The notes under the pieces are model-generated. The model worked only from the letters and a program-made list of their open reading frames with translations. It was not told the DNA's origin and did not search any database. A DNA stretch of 64,000 nt, taken from positions 4,092,001 through 4,156,000 of the forward strand of contig NZ_PYFT01000001.1 in assembly GCF_003023845.1 (NCBI RefSeq), read 5' to 3'. Both the position numbers and the translations under genes were made by a program. This document shows, in pieces, positions 45,944 through 55,597 of the stretch; positions within the stretch are counted from its first letter, which is position 1; every line of letters begins with the position of its first letter. This DNA is from Adhaeribacter arboris. Lineage in GTDB: Bacteria; Bacteroidota; Bacteroidia; Cytophagales; Hymenobacteraceae.

Positions 45944-48415
45944 ATGTGGTACAATTTTCTTAAAGTAGCTTTTCGTACGCTGTGGCGGAACAAGTTTTTA
46001 TCGGGAATCAATCTTTTTGGTTTAGCCTTGGGCATGACGGCGTGTTTGCTCATTTTGCGGTACACGAGTTTTGAGTGGAGTTATGACCGGTTTCATGTAA
46101 ATAGTAATCAGATTTACCGCTTGCAACTGGAGCAGTATACGGCGGGGGAGCCAACCGAAAAGAGCGCCCAAACTCCCCCCGAACTCGGCCCCGCCCTGCA
46201 AGCAGCCTTTCCCGAAATAAAAGAAGTTACCCGAGCCGCTCCCTGGTTGGGGGGAGTGGTATCTACCGTAGAAACCAATGACCAACAACGATCTTTTAAC
46301 GAGTCGGATTTACTTTTTGTGGATGCGGCTTTTTTGCGTTTGTTTACCTTTCCGCTCATCAAAGGTTCCGCTGGAGTGTTAGATGAGCCTAATACCGTAA
46401 TTATTACCGAACAAACCGCCAAAAAATATTTTGGCCCTCAAAACCCGCTGGGAAAAACGCTTACGCTCGATAACCATAACCAAGGGCATCATTATAAAGT
46501 TACCGTGCGAGGAGTGTGCCGGAATGTGCCGGCCAATTCGCATTTAAAATTTAATTTCCTGGTTTCGCGCCAGGTTACCGGGCAGGAAGGCGGACCTCCT
46601 ACCTGGTCGGCTTACACCTACGTTTTGTTAGCGCCAAACACGAATGTAGCTAATTTAGAAAATAAATTAACCAGATTTGGGCGGCAAAACCAGGCGGAGC
46701 CAACCGGAAAATCCCTGCCCAAACAAATACTTTCTTTACAAGCCTTAACCCATATTCACTTATATTCCCACTTAGCCACAGAAGTACCCGGGAGCGGGAA
46801 CGGCAAAATGGTGTGGTTCCTGACTTTTATTGCGGGACTCATTCTGCTTATTGCGTATGTAAACTACATTAATCTGGCTACCGCCCGAGCTACCGAAAGG
46901 GCCAAAGAAGTAGGCATCCGGAAAGTTTTGGGTTCGCAGCGGGTACACTTAATCCGGCAGTTTTTCCTAGAATCTTTATTACTTAATTTAATTAGCGGTG
47001 CCCTGGCTTTGGGGCTGATGCAAATTTCCTTGCCTGGGTTTAGCCAGCTAGTGGGCATACCCGCTTCTTTTCACTTAGGGCAGCAGTACTGGTTTGTGGG
47101 CGCTTTTCTGGGGCTATTATGGGTAGGTGCTTTGCTTTCGGGGTTATATCCGGCCCTGATTCTTTCGGCTTATCAGCCGGTGCAAGTATTAAAAGGGCGG
47201 ATAAGCCCCTTAAGACAAGGCCTTACGCTCCGGCAGTCGTTGGTACTATTTCAGTTTGTGGCTTCAATTACTTTAATGGCCGGCACTTTCACGGTTTACC
47301 GGCAATTCAATTACATGCGCAGCAAAGATTTGGGCATTGATATTTCCCATACTTTAGTGATTGCGGCCCCGCAAGCCCGACGGGAAACGCTGGAACAAGA
47401 ACAAGCTTTTTACCAAAGAAACCAAACCTTTAAATCAGAGATAAGCCGTTATCCCGGCGTAACCGGAATAGCCGCAACCTCCAATGTGCCTGGTATTGCC
47501 ATCGATTGGACGCCCCATTATTTTAACAGCCCTAGTGCACCGGATAAAGTAGCTGTTAACCGTCCAACTATAGCTGTTAGCCCCGAATTTATCCGTCAGT
47601 TTAATTTGCGGGTTATAGCGGGAGAAGAAGTTTCACCGGAAAAGGCCAGGAACATGGCCGCTCACCAAGTAACCCCAATTATGCTCAACGAAGCGGCCGT
47701 ACAAGCTTGTGGGTTTAATAACCCGGAGGCAGCAATTGGGCAGGCTATTTACATGCGAAATGGCAGTGGTAAAAATTTTAAAAACCAAGTAGTAGGCGTT
47801 ATCCGCGACTTTCACCAGCGTTCGCTAAAAGAAACCTATACGCCGCTCATATTTTTAATTTCTGAAAATGCCGGGGCTGTTACGCACTACGCTTTAAAAG
47901 TAAATAGTACTAACATCAGCCAAACCATTGCTCGCATCGAAACCACCTACAAAAATCTGTTTCCCGGCAGCCCTTTTGAATATTTTTTTCTTGATGAGTT
48001 TTTTAATCAGCAATACCAAACCGACAAGCAATTTGGTCAGGTTTTTAGTTTGTTTACGGGTCTGGCAATTTTTGTAGCCTGCCTGGGCTTGTTCGGTTTA
48101 TGTTTATTTACCACCACCCAGCGCACCAAAGAAATGGGCATCCGCAAAGTACTGGGCGCTTCGGTTTTCAGTATTGTCTCGTTGCTCTCGAAAGACTTTC
48201 TGAAACTGGTTTTACTGGCAAATTTTTTGGCCTGGCCGCTGGCTTATTGGGGAATGCAAAGCTGGCTGCAAAATTACTCTTTCCGCATTCCGGTAAGTGC
48301 TTGGTTGTTCGTAGTACCCGCCTTATTAGTGTTGGTGCTGGCACTGCTTACCATTAGTTTGCAGGCGATAAAAACTGCCTTGACTAATCCGGTGAATTCG
48401 TTGCGGAGTGAGTAA
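45944..48415 (+). CDS. ABC transporter permease 5 of 6 (FtsX/MacB_PCD type)
   Basis: An 823-residue paralogue, the longest of the six, with extra residues in the second periplasmic domain (around RRETLEQEQAFYQRNQTFKS). The start is MWYNFLKVAFRTLWRNKFLS. The mid block is LLIAYVNYINLATARATERA with KEVGIRKVLGSQRVHLIRQF. The final block is QRTKEMGIRKVLGASVFSIV and it ends NPVNSLRSE. FEWSYDRFH, the NYxNLATARA motif and the C-terminal FRIPVSAWLFVVPA pair it with permease 2. An 8-base repeat tract begins right after its stop codon. Confidence 0.93.
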   Translation: MWYNFLKVAFRTLWRNKFLSGINLFGLALGMTACLLILRYTSFEWSYDRFHVNSNQIYRLQLEQYTAGEPTEKSAQTPPELGPALQAAFPEIKEVTRAAPWLGGVVSTVETNDQQRSFNESDLLFVDAAFLRLFTFPLIKGSAGVLDEPNTVIITEQTAKKYFGPQNPLGKTLTLDNHNQGHHYKVTVRGVCRNVPANSHLKFNFLVSRQVTGQEGGPPTWSAYTYVLLAPNTNVANLENKLTRFGRQNQAEPTGKSLPKQILSLQALTHIHLYSHLATEVPGSGNGKMVWFLTFIAGLILLIAYVNYINLATARATERAKEVGIRKVLGSQRVHLIRQFFLESLLLNLISGALALGLMQISLPGFSQLVGIPASFHLGQQYWFVGAFLGLLWVGALLSGLYPALILSAYQPVQVLKGRISPLRQGLTLRQSLVLFQFVASITLMAGTFTVYRQFNYMRSKDLGIDISHTLVIAAPQARRETLEQEQAFYQRNQTFKSEISRYPGVTGIAATSNVPGIAIDWTPHYFNSPSAPDKVAVNRPTIAVSPEFIRQFNLRVIAGEEVSPEKARNMAAHQVTPIMLNEAAVQACGFNNPEAAIGQAIYMRNGSGKNFKNQVVGVIRDFHQRSLKETYTPLIFLISENAGAVTHYALKVNSTNISQTIARIETTYKNLFPGSPFEYFFLDEFFNQQYQTDKQFGQVFSLFTGLAIFVACLGLFGLCLFTTTQRTKEMGIRKVLGASVFSIVSLLSKDFLKLVLLANFLAWPLAYWGMQSWLQNYSFRIPVSAWLFVVPALLVLVLALLTISLQAIKTALTNPVNSLRSE

Positions 48416-48450
48416 ATGGATAAATGAGAGAATAGGTGAATTTTAACTAA
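48416..48450 (+). repeat. Degenerate 8-base repeat after permease 5
   Basis: Units AAATGGAT, AAATGAGA, GAATAGGT and GAATTTT begin at the stop codon of permease 5. A related sequence in the opposite orientation (CATTCACTCATTCATAAT) lies at 48529-48546, so the 153-base gap before permease 6 is bounded by inverted tracts. Confidence 0.6.
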
Positions 48451-48568
48451 ATCAGAATTAAGATTTTGTTTCTGACTCTTCCATATTATTGCTTCCTAAT
48501 TAATTGAACCGGTAATGATCGGCACCATCATTCACTCATTCATAATTAATCTAAAAACTGCTACCACT

Positions 48569-50974
48569 ATGTTTTACAACTATTTTAAAGTAGCTCTGCG
48601 GCATCTTTTAAAACACAAAGGATTTTCGTTTATCAACATTGCCGGACTAACGCTGGGCCTTACGGCGTGTTTGCTGATTGGTTTATTTGTGCGCGATGAA
48701 AAGCAATTTGACAAATTTATTCCGGAAGGAGACCGGATTTACCGCTTGTATTATAAAATTACCAATAACGAGGGCACTAGTAACATTGCTACTACGCCAC
48801 CCATGTTTGCGACTGCCTTGAAGCAGAATTTTCCGGAAGTAGAGCAAACCCTGCGCCTATTAAATATTCCCTCTAAAGTTCTCTTTCAAACCGGTAGTAA
48901 AGAATTGTACGAAGAGGGAGGAGTATTTGCGGAGCCTACTTTTTTTGATTTCTTTCCGCTTTCATTTACGTATGGTTCGGCCGTTAAGGCCTTGGCTGCC
49001 CCTAACGCCATTGTTATTTCTCATTCCATGGCCCAAAAATACTTTGGCTCCGAAAATCCAGTAGGTAAAGAGATTAGATTAGACAAAGATTTATTTCGGG
49101 TAACGGGAGTGTTTCAAAACAATCCCAAATTTCATTTACCGGCAATGTATATTTTGCCTTTAGCCGCATCCGGTTTGCCCGACGAGCAGTTAAAAAGCTG
49201 GGGCTGGTATTCTTTCCAGAATTACGTAAAACTTAAAAAAGGAGCCAATAGCTCTATCTTAGAACGCAAATTTCAGGATTATACCCGCTCCTTCTTAACG
49301 GATAAACAGGCCACTTATCTGCCCCTTTTGCAACCTTTGCATCAGATTCATTTATATTCTGCCGCTTTTAAATATGATATAGCCGCCAGAGGCAATATAA
49401 CGTACGTGCGCGCCTTAAGCCTTATTGCTGTTTTTATTTTACTGATTGCCTGCTTTAATTTTATTAACCTGGCTACTGCCAAGTCGCTGCAGCGGGCAAA
49501 AGAGGTAGGCGTGCGCAAAGCCATTGGAGCAAGCCGCTCACAACTATTCGCGCAGTTTATCGGCGAAACGCTGCTGCTTACTTTTGTTAGTGTGGCTATT
49601 TCTATTGCTGTTACTTACCTGGCGCTTCCCTGGCTGAATAACTTTACGACCAAGCAAATCCAGTTTACCCCTCTAAGCAACCCTTTTATAATACTTCTAT
49701 CTGTCGGCTTAACGCTGGCGCTTGGGCTTTTAGCGGGTTTTTACCCGGCTTTGGTTTTATCCGGTTTTCAGCCGTTAAAAGTATTAAAAGGAACTGCCTT
49801 GGCGGATGTCGGGCCGGGTAAAATTTCGTGGCTGCGGCACGGGTTGGTAGTAGTGCAATTTACTTTATCGGTTTTACTAATTATTAGTGCTCTGGTAGTA
49901 ATAACCCAGGTAAATTACCTCCACCAGAAAGACTTAGGGTTTAACAAAGAAGAAATTATGTTTTTCCCGATGCAGGGGGATAATTTGACAAAAAATTACG
50001 AAACCTTTAAAAATGAATTATTGCAAGTGCCAGGTGTTACGGCCGCATCAGTAGGTTATGGCTTTCCGGGTGATATGTTTGGCGATGGCATTATAACAAT
50101 GCCGCTGCGCGGAGAACAAAAATCAGTAAAAGCCACCCAGGTGATGGTAGATTTTGATTATATTAAAACTTTAGGTCTGCAGTTATTGGCTGGTCGGGAT
50201 TTTTCACGGGAATACAAAACCGATACCGCTGCTGCTTACATTATTAACGAAACTGCGGCGAAAGAGCTTGGCTTTTCTACTCCCGAGCAAGCCTTAGGGC
50301 ATACGCTGCTGTGGCCTACCTGGCGAAAGCCAGACCTTATTAAGAAAGGACAAATTATTGGCGTGGTAAAAGACTTTCATTACAAAAGTTTGTATGATAA
50401 AGTAGAACCAGCCGTTTTGCATATTTATCCGCAAGCCTACTGGAAGGTAGCTGTAAAACTTAAATCGGCCGATATTGGAGCAACCGTTAACCAGGTAAAA
50501 AAAGTCTGGAACCGGTTTACGCCCGATTATCCGCTGGAATACACTTTCCTGGACCAAAGTTTTGCCATCATGTATAAAGCCGAGGAAAGTCTGAAAACCC
50601 TGCTCTGGATTTTTACCTTCATTACCATTTTTGTTTCTTGCCTGGGTTTGTTTGGTTTAGCCGCCTACGCCGCCGAGCGGCGCCGGAAAGAGATAGGTGT
50701 CCGGAAAGTATTAGGCGCCAGTATAAATCAGATTACTTTACTTTTATCAAAAGACTTTGTAAGATTAGTACTAGTGGCTATTCTTCTGGCTTCGCCGGTT
50801 GCCTGGTACTGCATGCATATTTGGTTACAGAATTTTGCCTACCGCATTGATATAGGTTGGTGGGTATTTGCGGTAGCAGGGTTTGGTTCCATAGCTATTG
50901 CCGTAATTACCATCGGCTTCCAGGCCATAAAAGCAGCCGTGGCTAACCCAGTAGATGCCTTGCGCAACGAGTGA
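48569..50974 (+). CDS. ABC transporter permease 6 of 6 (FtsX/MacB_PCD type)
   Basis: An 801-residue paralogue when started at ATG 48569 (MFYNYFKVALRHLLKHKGFS). An in-frame ATG 18 codons upstream lies in repeat sequence and is less likely. The mid block is LLIACFNFINLATAKSLQRA with KEVGVRKAIGASRSQLFAQF. The final block reads SCLGLFGLAAYAAERRRKEI, with RRRKE instead of the QRTKE of permeases 1-5. That form is shared with the distant copy at 61.1 kb, so these two form a separate subgroup. It ends NPVDALRNE. A 153-base gap separates it from permease 5, so it may have its own promoter. Confidence 0.93.
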   Translation: MFYNYFKVALRHLLKHKGFSFINIAGLTLGLTACLLIGLFVRDEKQFDKFIPEGDRIYRLYYKITNNEGTSNIATTPPMFATALKQNFPEVEQTLRLLNIPSKVLFQTGSKELYEEGGVFAEPTFFDFFPLSFTYGSAVKALAAPNAIVISHSMAQKYFGSENPVGKEIRLDKDLFRVTGVFQNNPKFHLPAMYILPLAASGLPDEQLKSWGWYSFQNYVKLKKGANSSILERKFQDYTRSFLTDKQATYLPLLQPLHQIHLYSAAFKYDIAARGNITYVRALSLIAVFILLIACFNFINLATAKSLQRAKEVGVRKAIGASRSQLFAQFIGETLLLTFVSVAISIAVTYLALPWLNNFTTKQIQFTPLSNPFIILLSVGLTLALGLLAGFYPALVLSGFQPLKVLKGTALADVGPGKISWLRHGLVVVQFTLSVLLIISALVVITQVNYLHQKDLGFNKEEIMFFPMQGDNLTKNYETFKNELLQVPGVTAASVGYGFPGDMFGDGIITMPLRGEQKSVKATQVMVDFDYIKTLGLQLLAGRDFSREYKTDTAAAYIINETAAKELGFSTPEQALGHTLLWPTWRKPDLIKKGQIIGVVKDFHYKSLYDKVEPAVLHIYPQAYWKVAVKLKSADIGATVNQVKKVWNRFTPDYPLEYTFLDQSFAIMYKAEESLKTLLWIFTFITIFVSCLGLFGLAAYAAERRRKEIGVRKVLGASINQITLLLSKDFVRLVLVAILLASPVAWYCMHIWLQNFAYRIDIGWWVFAVAGFGSIAIAVITIGFQAIKAAVANPVDALRNE

Positions 50975-51356
50975 AGGAGTGGATGGGTGAATGTATTGAA
51001 GCTATGATTTACCTGTCTGAATCATGATGTATAGGATTTAAGGATTACTGTGATTGTTCGTCGGAAGCGCAGATTTCACGGATTTCACGGATTATAAATT
51101 GTCAGAATCAGAAGGTAAAGCTTGGAGAGTAGTAGTAAAAAACGCCCTTCCTCAATTGAGGAAGGGCAGGGGTGATTTCTTTCCGGAAGAATTGTTTTCC
51201 CAAAACACAGTAACCATTCCAAGTTCATCTCACCTTTCTAAATCATCCGCTCTCTAATTTAACTATAATCTTGGCAATCCTTTAATCAAATAAATCAAGG
51301 TTCAGACAATAATCTGCGAAATCAGTGTTATCCGTTTAATCCGCGATTCAGACAAA
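50975..51356. repeat. Repeat-rich intergenic region between permease 6 and the RND pump
   Basis: There is no gene here. An 8-base tract (GAGTGAAG, GAGTGGAT, GGGTGAAT) follows the permease stop at once. Units of GATTTCACG repeat at 51072-51093. At 51308-51356, directly after the RND pump stop on the minus strand, TCGCGGATTA and CGGATAACA units are related to the tract after DUF4403. A 67-codon frame at 51054 runs through the repeats and is not a gene. Confidence 0.7.
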
Positions 51357-54300
51357 TCAGCTATACTGTAAAACCTGCTTTGTTTTTACTTTCGGCGGAA
51401 TAAGCTTATAAATAACCGGCGTAACTACTCGGGAAAGTAAAGTCGAGCTTACCAGGCCACCAATTAATACAATCGCTAAAGGCGCAATCAGCGGGTTGGG
51501 CGAAATGGCAATGGGTAATAAACCGCCAATAGCGGTTAAAGAAGTTAGAATAATGGGCAAGAACCGCAATTCGCCGGCTTCCCGGATAGCTTCTTCTAAG
51601 GACCGGCCTTCTTCGCGTAACTGATTAGTAAAATCGACCAACAAAATAGAGTTTTTTACTTCTATTCCGGCCAGGGCAATTAAACCAATAATGGCCACGA
51701 AGGAGAGCGAATTACCCGTCAGCCACAGAGCTATTACGGCGCCCACAATACCCAGCGGAATAACCGATAATACAATTAAGGTACTTTTAAAGGTCTTAAA
51801 TTCCAGAATCAGTACGGCAACGAATAAGAATACGGTGGCAATAATTACCGTACCGAAACCACCAAACGATTCATTCCGGGATTCTACTTCCCCACCCATG
51901 ACGTAGCGGTAGCCATCGGGTAATTTTAGCTTATCCATTTGCCCCATTACCTCACTGATGACGTTATCGGCCAGAAAATCTTTTTGCAGAAAAGCGCTCA
52001 CCGATACTACCCGGGTTTTATCCTGGTGATTGATGACCACCGGCGAGGCTTCCAGTTTAAAATCAGCCACTTGATTGAGTGGAATGGCCACGCCGGCGGC
52101 ATTATTTACAAATAAGTTTTCCATTACCGCCAAGGTGGCCCGTTCGGCTTTCGGGACCGTCAGGACAATGGCATGGTCGTCGCCGTTTTCGTCGGAGAAA
52201 TTACCGACGGTTAAGCCCGCTACCGCCATGCGCACGGTGCGGTCGATGTTTACCGTGGGAATACCCAACTGACTCGCTTTTTCTTTGTTAATGGCCACTT
52301 TAATGTCAGATTTTAGGTTACTGACTGGGTTATCCACGTAAATAGTGCCCTTGGTATTTTTCAGCAATACTTCTACCCGGCTGGCCAGTTGGCGGAGCGT
52401 ATCCAGGTTATCGCCTTCCAGCCGTACTTCCACTGGCGCTACAATAGGCGGGCCTTGTTCAAAATTTTTCACTTCGATTTTGGCGCCGGCGTAGGTTAAA
52501 AACTTTTCCCGTAAAGTTTGGATAATTTGTAGCTTCTCGTCGGCTCCGGTTTCTTCATCTAGCTGCACAAAAATCTGGGCAAAATCGGTGCGTTCGTTTT
52601 CCGGAATAACATTATAGTAAATGCGCGGATTACCTTTCCCCACGTTGGTCGAGAAATAGGCCACATCCGGCTGTTGCTGTAATTCATTTTCCACGTAGCG
52701 GGTAACTTCATCGGTTTTAGTAGTATTGGTTTGCAGCGGCGTGCGAATATTTATCAAAAACTGCGGTTTTTCCGAAGCTGGAAATAAACTGAACCCAATG
52801 GCGGGCAAAAGCTGCAAAGAACTGATGAAAATTATTGCAGTTATCACCAAGGTAATTACCGGCCGGTCGAGCGCCCGGTTTAGTAAAGGCGCGTACGTTT
52901 GATGAATACCTTTCTGCAAGGCGCGTAAGAACAGGTTTCCGGCTACGTGGCCTTCGTGCTGTTTTAAAATCCGGCTCGCTAGAAATGGGATAATGGTGAG
53001 CGATACTACCATGGAAGCTAATACGCAGGCAATAACCGCCATGGGTAAACTCCGGATAAAATCACCGGCTCCTTCGGGCAAAAACACCAGGGGCATAAAG
53101 GCAATAATGAGCGTAGCGGTACAGCCCACCACGGCCAGTCCGATTTGCTTCGTTGCCAGCAGGGTAGCCTCCAAACGGGAGTAGCCATCGCGCAACCAGC
53201 GTTCAATATTTTCCACGACCACAATACTATCGTCCACGAGCAAGCCCAGCGCCACTACTAAACCCACAATACTCAACTGGTTTAAATTATAGCCCAGCAA
53301 ATTCAGCATTACTAAACCAATAGCCAACGAAAGCGGAATGGAAATCATCACAATCAGAGCGGCGCGACCACCTAATGGTAAGAGGGTAATGGCTACCAGC
53401 AGAATAGCAATAATAAAGTCAATGCCTAAGCCACCCAAGCGCTTATTTACGTTTTCGGCCTGGTCGAAATTATGCACCAGGTCGATGTTTTGGGGGAGTT
53501 GTTGCTTAAATTTCTCGATTACCGGCAAGTATTTTTTTTGAGTTTCCGAAATATTAAAGCCAGGTTTTTGAGCCGCGGTAATATACACGCTTCGGTGCCC
53601 GTTCAAGCGGGTGATGTGTTTGTTTTCTTCGTAATCGGTGTGCACCTGCGCCACGTCTTGCAGCAGGATATTTTTGCCATTCTGGCTGAATACAATGGTT
53701 TGGGCAATTTCAGCGGGCGATTGATAATTGCCACTGGTTTTAATGTTAAACGACTTATTTCCCGCTTCTACGCTACCTCCCGGAATATTAGCCATTTCGC
53801 TTTGCAAACTCCCGGTAATGGCCGACAGCGGAATATGCATCTGGGCAATTTTTTCTAAGTGCAGGTCTACGCGCACAATCTGCTCCGGCAAACCGGCAAT
53901 TTCTACGTTTTTCAGGGCCGTAACTTTTTCCAGTTGGTCCTGTAAGTCTTCGGCTTGCTTTTGCAATGCTTCCCGGGAAGCATTTTCCGAAACCAGGGCT
54001 AATTGCAAAATATTTACATCCGAAGGCAGCACTTTATTTACCTCGATGCTGAAAATATCAGCGGGCAATTCACTGCGCATGCCGTTTACTTCGCGCACCA
54101 GTTCCTGGTATTTATCGTTTACGTTGCTCTCGTATTTGTATTCGACGTTCAGCACCGCTACCCCGTCGTTGATAGAAGTTCGAATGCGTTTAATATCTTC
54201 CAGTTCCGTAATTTTTTTCTCCAAAGGTTCTACCACCAAATCTTCTAAATCCTGCGGACTCGTTCCTGGGTAAATAATTACAATCGGGAATTGCGGGGCT

Positions 54301-54422
54301 TTAATTTCGGGATCTTCGGATCGCGGCATGGTGAGCAAGGTTGTGATGCCGACCACAATGGCCATGAGAAAGAGTACCAGCGTAAACTGGTAGTTTTTAA
54401 CGGCGTATTCGGATATTTTCAT
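51357..54422 (-). CDS. RND efflux pump, inner-membrane permease (AcrB/HAE1 type)
   Basis: A 1021-residue proton-driven exporter and the motor of a tripartite pump. It begins MKISEYAVKNYQFTLVLFLM. The large periplasmic loops follow TM1 and TM7. TM4 carries the proton-relay pair Asp-Asp in ALGLLVDDSIVVVENIERWL. TM10 has the partner Lys in LIALAGIEVKNSILLVDF. These residues and the length indicate the hydrophobe/drug class rather than the metal class, though the substrate is not known. It is the last gene of a minus-strand operon (tetR, tolC, fusion protein, pump), starting 6 bases after the fusion-protein stop. Confidence 0.95.
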   Translation of the reverse strand: MKISEYAVKNYQFTLVLFLMAIVVGITTLLTMPRSEDPEIKAPQFPIVIIYPGTSPQDLEDLVVEPLEKKITELEDIKRIRTSINDGVAVLNVEYKYESNVNDKYQELVREVNGMRSELPADIFSIEVNKVLPSDVNILQLALVSENASREALQKQAEDLQDQLEKVTALKNVEIAGLPEQIVRVDLHLEKIAQMHIPLSAITGSLQSEMANIPGGSVEAGNKSFNIKTSGNYQSPAEIAQTIVFSQNGKNILLQDVAQVHTDYEENKHITRLNGHRSVYITAAQKPGFNISETQKKYLPVIEKFKQQLPQNIDLVHNFDQAENVNKRLGGLGIDFIIAILLVAITLLPLGGRAALIVMISIPLSLAIGLVMLNLLGYNLNQLSIVGLVVALGLLVDDSIVVVENIERWLRDGYSRLEATLLATKQIGLAVVGCTATLIIAFMPLVFLPEGAGDFIRSLPMAVIACVLASMVVSLTIIPFLASRILKQHEGHVAGNLFLRALQKGIHQTYAPLLNRALDRPVITLVITAIIFISSLQLLPAIGFSLFPASEKPQFLINIRTPLQTNTTKTDEVTRYVENELQQQPDVAYFSTNVGKGNPRIYYNVIPENERTDFAQIFVQLDEETGADEKLQIIQTLREKFLTYAGAKIEVKNFEQGPPIVAPVEVRLEGDNLDTLRQLASRVEVLLKNTKGTIYVDNPVSNLKSDIKVAINKEKASQLGIPTVNIDRTVRMAVAGLTVGNFSDENGDDHAIVLTVPKAERATLAVMENLFVNNAAGVAIPLNQVADFKLEASPVVINHQDKTRVVSVSAFLQKDFLADNVISEVMGQMDKLKLPDGYRYVMGGEVESRNESFGGFGTVIIATVFLFVAVLILEFKTFKSTLIVLSVIPLGIVGAVIALWLTGNSLSFVAIIGLIALAGIEVKNSILLVDFTNQLREEGRSLEEAIREAGELRFLPIILTSLTAIGGLLPIAISPNPLIAPLAIVLIGGLVSSTLLSRVVTPVIYKLIPPKVKTKQVLQYS

Positions 54423-54428
54423 GGCAAT

Positions 54429-55484
54429 TTATTTAATAATGGCGATGGGAGTATTATCGGTAAGGTAGGCACTGCCGGATACAATAAGGCTCGGTACGTT
54501 TTCCAAGCCCTGGCTGATAAGTAAGTTTTGATTTTGAATAGCAGCAATAGTAACCGGAATTTTGCGAGCCGTTTTATTATCCGTAGTTACAAATACAAAA
54601 CCTTTATCGGCATTTCCGTCCAGCAAAGCCTCGTAAGGAATTTGCCATAACGGAGCGGGAGTGCTGGGGTAAATAATAGCTTTGCCAAACATGCCGGCTG
54701 CTACTTTTTGCTGCTCTTTAGTCGCAAGCTTAATTTCTATCTCAAAAGAACCGGTTGCTGGGTCGGCTCCCGCCGATTTATTGCTGACAAAACCCGTTAA
54801 TTTACCCTGGGGAGCGGCATCAGTTTCGATAGTAGCTTTGTCCTGAAGTTTAATCCGGGCCCATTCTTTATCGCTCACGCCTACTTTTAAAATCCAGTTG
54901 CTGGTACCTGCTCCGTTCGTCTGCAAAATAGGGTCGCCAGGCTGCACTACCTGACCCGGATTCACAAACTTTTTCAGCACAATGCCATTTTCTACGGCTC
55001 TAATATTGGAATAGCTCTGGTTAAACTGAGCGGCTTTCAGTTGCTGCTGCGCTAATTCTAAAGCAGTTTTGGTATTCTGAAATTGCTCCAGGGTGTACAC
55101 GCTGTCGCGGAATAAATTTTCAGCCCGGTTAAAATCGCGCTGGGCTTTTTCTAACCCGAGTTTGGCCTGGGTAACCTGGGCTTCTATTTCGGTTAAGTTT
55201 AAAGTGGCTAATAGTTGACCTTTCCGGACGGATTCGCCTTCCTTTACCAGGATGTTCTGCACGACACCGCCGGTTTTAAAGGAAAGTACGGCTTCGTCGT
55301 TGGTCGTAAATTGGCCGGAAACCGGAATAGCTTCCTGGTGGGTTGTTTTCTGGAGGGGCATTACTTTTACCGGCATGGGGCCATTACCCGCCAGGTTTAC
55401 TTTTTCTTTTTTTTCCGTACTCTGGCAAGCGCCTAAAAGCGCCAGAACCAGAACAGCAACGGACAAATACATTTTCGTTTTCAT
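54429..55484 (-). CDS. RND efflux periplasmic adaptor (membrane fusion protein)
   Basis: A 351-residue lipoprotein that bridges pump and outer-membrane channel. The signal peptide ends in LGAC (Cys20). A lipoyl-like hairpin domain starts at FKTGGVVQNILVKEGESVRK (about 69-88). An alpha-helical coiled coil follows (VTQAKLGLEKAQRDFNRAEN to ALELAQQQLKAAQF), then the second lipoyl half (IRAVENGIVLKKFVNPGQVV), a beta-barrel and a membrane-proximal domain. Length is standard. It lies between tolC (112 bases upstream) and the pump (6 bases downstream). Confidence 0.95.
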   Translation of the reverse strand: MKTKMYLSVAVLVLALLGACQSTEKKEKVNLAGNGPMPVKVMPLQKTTHQEAIPVSGQFTTNDEAVLSFKTGGVVQNILVKEGESVRKGQLLATLNLTEIEAQVTQAKLGLEKAQRDFNRAENLFRDSVYTLEQFQNTKTALELAQQQLKAAQFNQSYSNIRAVENGIVLKKFVNPGQVVQPGDPILQTNGAGTSNWILKVGVSDKEWARIKLQDKATIETDAAPQGKLTGFVSNKSAGADPATGSFEIEIKLATKEQQKVAAGMFGKAIIYPSTPAPLWQIPYEALLDGNADKGFVFVTTDNKTARKIPVTIAAIQNQNLLISQGLENVPSLIVSGSAYLTDNTPIAIIK

Positions 55485-55561
55485 AATTTAACTTTATTTA
55501 AGTACTTCGACGGAATTATCTTTAAATTTTTCTATTAATGGGCTGAATATTATTGCTTTAT

Positions 55562-55597
55562 CTCACCAGCAACTAGCAATTAGCAACCAGCAACTAC
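55562..55597 (-). repeat. GTTGCTNG-type tandem repeat after tolC
   Basis: Immediately after the tolC stop codon the minus strand reads GTAGTTGCTG, GTTGCTAA, TTGCTA, GTTGCTGG: 7-8-base units around the core TTGCT. It sits inside the operon, between tolC and the fusion-protein gene. Confidence 0.75.

Noticed and set aside
51054-51257. 67-codon frame between permease 6 and the RND pump
   Set aside because: It translates dispersed repeat units (GADFTDFTDY is the repeat itself), so it is not a gene.
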